Positions 8,689-12,835 of a stretch of DNA of 12,835 nt are shown here, in pieces (position 1 is the stretch's first letter; every line of letters starts with the position of its first letter). The notes under the pieces were generated by a model. The model had not been told where the DNA came from. It ran no database searches and was given only the letters and a program-made list of their open reading frames with translations. The stretch is from Pseudomonadota bacterium (GTDB lineage: Bacteria > Pseudomonadota > Alphaproteobacteria > Rhizobiales > Kaistiaceae). The DNA is taken from assembly GCA_023433185.1 (NCBI GenBank), contig JAEZEN010000079.1, positions 1-12,835 on the forward strand. The letters run 5' to 3'. The translations under genes were made by a program, and so were the position numbers.

Positions 8689-9624
8689 ATGTCCCAGCGG
8701 TGGCCGGAAATTCCCTACAGTGCGTGGCGAGAGACCTGTTCGGCGCTTCACCTCTATACCCAGATCGTCGGCAAGTACCGGCTGGCGCGCACGCCGTGGC
8801 TGAACCATTCCTGGCACGCCACGCTCCACGTCAATGCACGCGGCCTGACGACCTCGCTTGTCCCCGACGGTCCCGGCGGGGTGGAGATCGCGTTTGATCT
8901 GCTCGGTCACGCCGTGATCGGAACGGCGACGGATGGACGGACGGCCCGGTTCGAGCTGGCGCCGATGTCGGTGGCCGCTTTCCACGCCCGCTTCATCGAA
9001 CTTCTGCGCGCGCTCGGCGCCGATCCCGAGTTTCACGGACGCCCGAGCGAGCTGCCGGACCCGGTCCCCTTCGCGAAGGACGACACCGTGCGACCCTACG
9101 ATGCCGAAGCCGTGACCCGCTTCTTTCACGCCTGTGTCGCCGTCGATCGCGTGCTGAAGCTCTTCCGGACGTCGTTTCTCGGCAAGGCCAGTCCCGTGCA
9201 CCTCTTCTGGGGCAGCTTCGATCTCGCCGTCACGCGCTTCTCGGGACGGACCGCGCCGCGGCATCCCGGAGGCATTCCGGCCCTGCCGGACGAGGTCACC
9301 TGCGAGGCCTATAGCCACGAGGTGTCGTCGGCCGGGTTCTGGCCGGGAGGCGCCGGTGTCGATTTTCCGGCATTCTATTCCTACGCCTATCCTGCCCCGC
9401 CGGGCTTCGCCGATGCTCCGGTCGAGCCCGAGGAAGCCTATTTCGATACGAATCTCGGCGAGTTCATCCTGCCGTATGACGCGGTGCGACGGTCGCCCGA
9501 TCCCGATGCGAAGCTGATGGCGTTCCTCGAGAGCACCTATCGGGCTGCCGCCGATCTCGGCGGCTGGAACCGGAGTGTTCTCGAATGCGCGACCGGAATC
9601 CCGTGTCGACCCCGGCCCCTGTGA
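8689..9624 (+). CDS. DUF5996 family protein
   Basis: A 311-residue protein whose start (MSQRWPEIPYSAWRET), TQIVGKYRLA and the central HLFWGSFDLAVTRFSGR block match what I know as the DUF5996 family, of unknown function. No catalytic motif, signal peptide or membrane segment is seen. Hallmark strings include TPWLNHSWHATLHVNARGL and, later, SHEVSSAGFWPGG and FPAFYSYAYP, rich in aromatic and His residues. The frame is open further upstream to 8545, but homology begins at the ATG at 8689. A GGAAG lies only about one base before that ATG, so the ribosome site is imperfect. It probably shares a transcript with the GNAT gene starting 32 bases after its stop. Function is unknown and none is assigned. 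Confidence 0.85.
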   Translation: MSQRWPEIPYSAWRETCSALHLYTQIVGKYRLARTPWLNHSWHATLHVNARGLTTSLVPDGPGGVEIAFDLLGHAVIGTATDGRTARFELAPMSVAAFHARFIELLRALGADPEFHGRPSELPDPVPFAKDDTVRPYDAEAVTRFFHACVAVDRVLKLFRTSFLGKASPVHLFWGSFDLAVTRFSGRTAPRHPGGIPALPDEVTCEAYSHEVSSAGFWPGGAGVDFPAFYSYAYPAPPGFADAPVEPEEAYFDTNLGEFILPYDAVRRSPDPDAKLMAFLESTYRAAADLGGWNRSVLECATGIPCRPRPL

Positions 9625-9656
9625 GCCGTGCAGGCGCTTCCGGACCAGGAGGGAAC

Positions 9657-9977
9657 ATGGAGAAATCGACGCCGGAACTGCGGATCGAGCGCGAGGAAGG
9701 CCCGAGCAAGGGACGCTACGTCGTCCGGTTGGACGGTGCCGAGGCCGAGATGACGTATTCGCGAGCCGGGGCGACCATGATCATCATCGATCACACGGAG
9801 GTGCCGGACGCGATGCGCGGCCGCTCGGTGGGACAGGCGCTGGTACGCCGCGCGGTGGAGGATGCCCGCGCCGAGGGGCGCTCCATCATCCCGCTCTGCC
9901 CCTTCGCGAAGGCGCAGATCGCGCGCCATCCCGAATGGCACGACGTTCTCAAGAGCAGAACCGGAGAGCAGTCGTGA
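9657..9977 (+). CDS. Small GNAT-family N-acetyltransferase (COG2388/YjdJ type)
   Basis: A 106-residue protein of the short GNAT group (Acetyltransf_CG, COG2388), predicted to use acetyl-CoA on an unknown substrate. The acetyl-CoA loop region is VPDAMRGRSVGQALVRRAVE, followed by the characteristic RSIIPLCPFAKAQIARHPEW, including the conserved Cys and the Pro-Phe-Ala. The ATG at 9657 has a perfect AGGAGGG four bases upstream; the frame also opens at 9585 but that ATG lies inside the DUF5996 coding region. The length is normal for the family. It is the second gene of a two-gene unit with the DUF5996 protein (32-base gap) and converges on the TRIC gene, with only 44 bases between. Confidence 0.9.
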   Translation: MEKSTPELRIEREEGPSKGRYVVRLDGAEAEMTYSRAGATMIIIDHTEVPDAMRGRSVGQALVRRAVEDARAEGRSIIPLCPFAKAQIARHPEWHDVLKSRTGEQS

Positions 9978-10021
9978 GGCGAGGGCGCCGACGGCCGACT
10001 TCGGCTTGAGGCCGCGTCTCG

Positions 10022-10648
10022 TCAGGGTGCGCGGGCCGATCGCGGCCGATAGCGCGGCAGGGTCCAGTTCCAGTGCAGCGCTCCGAGCCGGATCGCTGCG
10101 GCGATCAGGAAGCCGACGACGAGGCCGAGGTCCCGGCCGAAGCCGAGCCAGGCCGCCAGGACGAAGATCAGGGCACCCGCTAAGGCGGCGGTTGCATAGA
10201 TCTCGCGACTGAGGATGACCGGGTTCTCGCCGCCGAGGATGTCGCGGATCACGCCCCCGAAGGTGGCCGTCACGACCCCCATCGCCACCGCGACCACCGG
10301 GCTCGCACCCATCGCCAGGGACTTGTCGGCGCCCGTGACCGCAAAGAGGGCCATGCCGACCGCATCGAAGCGGAGGAGAAGAGCGTGGCGCGATTCTGGG
10401 ATGTGAGCGAGGAAGAACGTGGCCGCCGACACCGCAACGCAGGCAATGAGGTAACCGGGCCCTGCGATCCAGAAGACAGGCAGCCCGAGCAGCACGTCGC
10501 GAATCGTTCCGCCGCCGACGCCGGTCGCCGTGCCCAGCAGCAGGAACCCGACGATGTCCATCTGCTTGCGTGAGGCGACCAGGGCCCCCGTCGTCGCGAA
10601 GACGAGGATGCCGAACCAGTCGAGGACAGTGGCGAGGGTGTCGATCAT
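10022..10648 (-). CDS. TRIC/UPF0126 family membrane protein (putative glycine transporter or cation channel)
   Basis: A 208-residue, very hydrophobic inner-membrane protein with about seven predicted helices, built from two internal repeats. Each repeat carries the family's glycine-rich kink: ATGVGGGTIRDVLLG in the first and ATFGGVIRDILGGENPVIL in the second. Both repeats start alike (LVFATTGAL and ALFAVTGAD). This is the prokaryotic TRIC fold (UPF0126, PF03458). Bacterial members conduct K+ in some studies. I recall that the Pfam family has been renamed as a glycine transporter because members follow glycine riboswitches; that is memory, not checked. Here a tandem glycine riboswitch lies upstream on the same strand, with only the L,D-transpeptidase gene between. 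The ATG at 10648 is preferred because the family starts just before its first helix; an ATG at 10675 is possible. The gap to the transpeptidase stop is 60 bases without a terminator-like hairpin plus T-run. Confidence 0.9.
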   Translation of the reverse strand: MIDTLATVLDWFGILVFATTGALVASRKQMDIVGFLLLGTATGVGGGTIRDVLLGLPVFWIAGPGYLIACVAVSAATFFLAHIPESRHALLLRFDAVGMALFAVTGADKSLAMGASPVVAVAMGVVTATFGGVIRDILGGENPVILSREIYATAALAGALIFVLAAWLGFGRDLGLVVGFLIAAAIRLGALHWNWTLPRYRPRSARAP

Positions 10649-10708
10649 CGTCCGTCTCGGCGGCGGGCCCAGCATGAGGCGCGCGTAGCGTCTTCCCGGT
10701 TCATCGGA

Positions 10709-11422
10709 TCAGGCAATCGCGCTGGCCAGCACCACTATCGGCGATCCCGGCCGGACGCGCTCGTGGAGATCGATGATATCCTGATGAAGGAGACGGACGC
10801 AGCCGGACGAGATTGCCTTGCCGATGGTCCAGACCTCCGCTGTTCCGTGAAGCCGGTAGAGCGTGTCCTCGTTGCCCTGGTGGATGTAGAGGGCGCGGGC
10901 GCCGAGCGGATTGGTGGGACCGGGCGGCTGGCCGTGGCGCCACCGCTCCAGTTCCGGCTGCCGCTTGATCATGTCGTCCGGCGGGGTCCAGACCGGCCAC
11001 GCGCGCTTGTAGGCGATGTGTGCCCGCCCCGACCACGCGAAGCCGGCTCGTCCGATCCCGACCCCGTACCGCATCGCGGTGTCGCCCTCCTGGACGTGAT
11101 AGAGGAAACGGTTCTCGGTATCGACGACGACCGTGCCGGGCTCCTCCGCCGTCGGGTACGCGACGACCTGCCGGTAGTAGCGCGGATCGAGCTTGGTCAG
11201 GTCCACCGCCGCGATCGGGAATTCCTCCTCGGGCATGGCAGCGTACATGAGGCGTGCATAATCAGGGATAACGGTGGCCGGCGCCTCGGCCATGACCAGG
11301 GGGCCATCCGAGGTGGTGGTGCAGCCGGCGGCGGCGAGGGCGAGTAGGCTCCCGAAGGCACCGAGCAGCGCTCTTCGATCGATCGTCACATCTAGTGGCA
11401 TCTCTGGTTTCCGTCGAAGCAT
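10709..11422 (-). CDS. L,D-transpeptidase (YkuD/ErfK family), Tat-like lipoprotein
   Basis: A 237-residue periplasmic enzyme predicted to act on peptidoglycan: 3-3 cross-links, attachment of proteins, or exchange of the fourth residue for other amino acids. The YkuD motif HGTAEVWTIGKAISSGCVRL is complete, with His192 and the catalytic Cys208. The N-terminus has IDRRALLGAFGSLLALAAAGC: a twin-arginine-like RRALL followed by a hydrophobic stretch and a lipobox ending in Cys34, so it is probably a lipoprotein, perhaps Tat-exported. The family strings VVDTENRFLYHV and RYGVGIGRAGFAWSG are present. The ATG at 11422 has AGGGA about eight bases upstream; an ATG at 11401 is an alternative. It is followed after 60 bases by the TRIC gene. 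The nearest regulatory element upstream is a tandem glycine riboswitch whose end is about 190 bases before the start codon. Confidence 0.92.
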   Translation of the reverse strand: MLRRKPEMPLDVTIDRRALLGAFGSLLALAAAGCTTTSDGPLVMAEAPATVIPDYARLMYAAMPEEEFPIAAVDLTKLDPRYYRQVVAYPTAEEPGTVVVDTENRFLYHVQEGDTAMRYGVGIGRAGFAWSGRAHIAYKRAWPVWTPPDDMIKRQPELERWRHGQPPGPTNPLGARALYIHQGNEDTLYRLHGTAEVWTIGKAISSGCVRLLHQDIIDLHERVRPGSPIVVLASAIA

Positions 11423-11435
11423 GGCCGGATCCCTT

Positions 11436-11453
11436 CGGCACTTCGGAGTGCCG
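11436..11453 (-). repeat. Stem-loop just before the L,D-transpeptidase start
   Basis: CGGCACT (11436-11442) pairs perfectly with AGTGCCG (11447-11453) around four bases. It lies 14 bases upstream of the ATG at 11422, next to the putative ribosome site. There is no T-run, so it is more likely a translation-affecting structure than a terminator. Confidence 0.4.
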
Positions 11454-11554
11454 CGAGCATGTGCTCTCGAGATCGGGACTGGGGTCGTGCGCGCGGTCGC
11501 CGGCCCATCGAGAAGATCGACGGATCCGTGACCCGCGCGGGGCGGATCGTGCTG

Positions 11555-11572
11555 CTAGGTACCGGCAGACAT
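11555..11572 (-). other. Five-codon open frame with a strong ribosome site: truncated gcvT start or leader peptide
   Basis: On the minus strand GGAGG (11583-11579) is followed six bases later by ATG (11572-11570) and the codons Ser-Ala-Gly-Thr, then TAG (11557-11555). Start signal and spacing are textbook, while the frame is almost nil. It sits right after the glycine riboswitch, where the first codon of gcvT (aminomethyltransferase) is normally found. The simplest reading is the surviving start of a deleted gcvT. A regulatory leader peptide is the alternative. The 130 bases from here to the transpeptidase start show no other gene. Confidence 0.45.
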
Positions 11573-11595
11573 CACAGACCTCCAAAGAGCGCCGA

Positions 11596-11611
11596 CATGC
11601 CTGATGGCATG
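11596..11611 (-). repeat. Short stem-loop downstream of the glycine riboswitch
   Basis: CATGCC (11596-11601) and GGCATG (11606-11611) are exact reverse complements with a four-base loop. It lies between the second aptamer and the ribosome site of the five-codon frame, so it is part of any expression platform. No T-run follows on the minus strand, arguing against an intrinsic terminator. Confidence 0.4.
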
Positions 11612-11615
11612 CGAG

Positions 11616-11810
11616 CCCCCTCTGTCATTGGCCTGAGAGCTTGGTCGCCGACCGCACCATGCGAATCCACGACTTACACCTTCGGCGGGAGCAGTCGCTC
11701 CGCTTTCCAGAGTGTCGACGAACGAGCGGTCCGGGATGCCTGAGAGTTTCCGGGGCGGTTGCTCCTTCGGCGGTCGGCACAGGGCCGACTCTCTCCCGCT
11801 CGTCGCGTCA
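11616..11810 (-). promoter_or_regulatory. Tandem glycine riboswitch (two aptamers), minus strand
   Basis: Two aptamers with the consensus of the gcvT RNA motif are read on the minus strand. Aptamer 1 (about 11804 to 11723): P1 CGAGCGG/CCGCTCG, then GGGAGAG (11797-11791), a perfect hairpin GTCGGC/GCCGAC (11789-11773), the core GCCGAAGGAGCAA (11771-11759), CTCTCAGGC (11746-11738), and closing P1 (11729-11723). Eight linker bases follow. Aptamer 2 (about 11714 to 11620): P1 CTCTG/CAGAG, hairpin GAGC/GCTC (11700-11689), core CCGCCGAAGGTGTAA (11688-11674) and CTCTCAGGCC (11639-11630). Glycine binding to such RNAs usually turns on gcvTHP for glycine degradation. Here the next genes on the strand are the L,D-transpeptidase and the TRIC/UPF0126 protein. 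No intrinsic terminator is visible, so control would be at translation or by another route. Confidence 0.93.
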
Positions 11811-11933
11811 GGGATTCATCGGTTCAAACTGCGGCATAATTGGGGAACGTACGTCGCAGTTGTGATGCACCGCCCGGCGGATCCCCGACCCGAAACGCCA
11901 GCGACCCGTTCGTTCCGTCTCATCCGAAAACCT
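11811..11933. other. Divergent region between riboswitch and FMN reductase
   Basis: This stretch must contain the promoter of the riboswitch transcript; no good minus-strand -35/-10 pair was identified. It holds a 7-bp inverted repeat, AACTGCG (11827-11833) and CGCAGTT (11855-11861), with a self-complementary ACGTACGT (11847-11854) between the arms. That arrangement resembles an operator. Confidence 0.4.
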
Positions 11934-11962
11934 CTGACAGGCAACGTGCGCTCTCCTATACT
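11934..11962 (+). promoter_or_regulatory. Sigma70-type promoter of the FMN reductase gene
   Basis: CTGACA at 11934-11939 and TATACT at 11957-11962 are separated by exactly 17 bases; each hexamer matches the consensus at five of six places. A transcript would begin near 11969 and carry a leader of about 56 bases before the ATG at 12025. This is a sequence-based prediction only. Confidence 0.7.
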
Positions 11963-12024
11963 CGGCCCCGGGGGATCCTGCGACACGGCACCGCCGGGCC
12001 GGCGTGGTGACTGGAGAGCCAATC

Positions 12025-12597
12025 ATGCAGAAGCATTCCGTTGGATACCTGATCGGCAGCCTCGCCAGGAATTCGATAAACCGGAAGCTCGCCATGGCGC
12101 TGGTGAAGCTCGCGCCGTCGCATCTCGAAATGACGGAGATCCCGTTCAGGGACCTTCCGCTCTACAGCTACGACTACGACGCGGATTACCCGCCGGTGGC
12201 GCGCGCGTTCAAGGATTCGATCGCCGCCGTCGATGCCGTCCTCTTCGTCACCCCCGAGTACAACCGGTCGATCCCCGGCGGCCTGAAGAACGCCATCGAC
12301 TGGGCGAGCCGCCCCTACGGTAAGAACTCCTTCACGCGCAAGCCCTCGGCCGTGATCGGCGCGTCCCCCGGCGCGATCGGCACCGCCGTCGCCCAGCAGA
12401 GCCTCCGTAGCGTCCTCAGCTTCTGCAATTCGCCGCAGATGAACGCGCCCGAGGCCTACATCCAGTTCACCCCGGGGCTCGTCACCGACGATGGCGAGGT
12501 GACGGTGCAATCGACCGAGCAGTTCCTGCGCGGCTTCATGGGGGAATACGCCATCTTCATCGCGCGCGTGCTGTCCGTGCTTCCCCGGGACGCCTGA
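12025..12597 (+). CDS. NADPH-dependent FMN reductase (ChrR/YieF-like flavoprotein)
   Basis: A 190-residue flavodoxin-like cytosolic protein expected to bind FMN and reduce quinones, chromate, azo dyes or similar acceptors with NAD(P)H. Two family signatures are complete: the FMN phosphate loop GSLARNSINRKLA (11-23) and TPEYNRSIPGGLKNAIDWAS (76-95). A third region, SAVIGASPGAIGTAVAQQSL, also fits the family. The ATG at 12025 is chosen over 12004 because GGAGAG (12013-12018) precedes it at normal spacing and the first beta strand (SVGYLIGS) follows at once. Homologues are annotated as quinone or chromate reductases; the true substrate cannot be read from sequence. A good promoter lies at 11934-11962, so it is probably transcribed on its own or with the dioxygenase gene starting about 90 bases downstream. 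Confidence 0.93.
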   Translation: MQKHSVGYLIGSLARNSINRKLAMALVKLAPSHLEMTEIPFRDLPLYSYDYDADYPPVARAFKDSIAAVDAVLFVTPEYNRSIPGGLKNAIDWASRPYGKNSFTRKPSAVIGASPGAIGTAVAQQSLRSVLSFCNSPQMNAPEAYIQFTPGLVTDDGEVTVQSTEQFLRGFMGEYAIFIARVLSVLPRDA

Positions 12598-12688
12598 CGG
12601 CCGCCGCATCGTCGCCCCAGGCGCGCGCAACCCGAACGGAACCCGGGATGACGGCCGAGGAGACAGGGCCCGCATACGACCCGCGGTG

Positions 12689-12835
12689 ATGCCGGCGCTG
12701 TTCATCGGGCACGGCAGCCCGATGAACAGCCTCAAGGACAACGGCTATACCCGGGCGTGGCGGAAGCTCGGCAAAGCATGCCGCGGCCGCGGGCCGTGCT
12801 GGTGGTGTCCGCGCACTGGTTCATCGGCGCGACCG
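12689..12835 (+). pseudogene. ygiD: 4,5-DOPA extradiol dioxygenase-like (YgiD, LigB family), 5' part, frameshifted, cut by window edge
   Basis: From ATG 12689 the frame reads MPALFIGHGSPMNSLKDNGY, which matches the YgiD start including the metal-ligand His of GHGSPM. It continues as TRAWRKLGKA up to about 12778. Homology then goes on in another frame, MPRPRAVLVVSAHWFIGAT (12778 to the edge), with the second metal-ligand His in SAHW. The text GCATGCCG would be in frame as GCAATGCCG, so one missing A explains the break. The family are zinc-dependent ring-opening dioxygenases. No good ribosome site precedes 12689. A small frame from ATG 12648 ends by TGA overlapping this ATG, and could be the true N-terminus if a further base is missing near 12686. 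The rest lies outside the window. If the indels are read errors, the gene is intact. Confidence 0.78.

Noticed and set aside
7100..8803. Open frame of 567 codons on the plus strand opposite the dehydrogenase gene
   Set aside because: The minus strand has a signal peptide, a ribosome site and propeller motifs. The plus frame has none and runs into the start of the DUF5996 gene.
11262..11585. Minus-strand open frame beginning just after the riboswitch and overlapping the transpeptidase start
   Set aside because: It reads through the transpeptidase in a wrong frame and gives an Arg/Ser-rich sequence without homology, so it is not a gcvT-like protein.

Overview
The window is GC-rich chromosomal DNA, most likely from an alphaproteobacterium of the Hyphomicrobiales (Rhizobiales) type. 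The evidence is a cyclic beta-1,2-glucan synthase (NdvB/ChvB) remnant, an RTX protein with a C-terminal module common in that group, a soluble PQQ-type sugar dehydrogenase homologue, and a tandem glycine riboswitch. No phage, transposase, CRISPR array, tRNA or rRNA was recognised.

Left part (1-6226). The window opens inside the 3' end of an ndvB-like gene that carries a one-base frameshift near 700 and an internal deletion near 1905, so it is a broken copy. About 630 bases without a recognisable gene follow. Then comes a solitary three-PAS diguanylate cyclase with intact GGDEF and I-site (2991-4715), visibly lower in GC than its surroundings. An alpha/beta hydrolase on the minus strand (4964-5823) is split by a one-base frameshift. 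A 403-base gene-free stretch follows.

Middle (6227-9977). A small RTX calcium-binding protein (6227-7093) converges on a secreted PQQ/sorbosone-dehydrogenase-like protein (7169-8527, minus). Divergent from the latter, a DUF5996 protein and a small GNAT acetyltransferase (COG2388 type) form a two-gene operon on the plus strand.

Right part (10022-12835). Two minus-strand genes form a probable transcription unit: a YkuD L,D-transpeptidase with a Tat-like lipoprotein leader (10709-11422), then a seven-helix TRIC/UPF0126 membrane protein (10022-10648). Upstream of the pair, on the same strand, lies a complete-looking tandem glycine riboswitch (about 11616-11810). Between riboswitch and transpeptidase is a five-codon open frame with a perfect Shine-Dalgarno. 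The gcv (glycine cleavage) operon that usually follows this RNA is absent. Either the riboswitch was orphaned by loss of gcvT, or it now gives glycine control to a cell-wall enzyme plus a putative glycine transporter. This is the most interesting element of the window. A good sigma70 promoter then drives an NADPH-dependent FMN reductase (12025-12597). The window ends in the start of a YgiD-type extradiol dioxygenase gene that also shows a one-base frameshift.

Three single-base lesions in 12.8 kb, each compatible with one missing base, make draft-consensus error a real alternative to gene decay. The long ndvB deletion is harder to explain that way.
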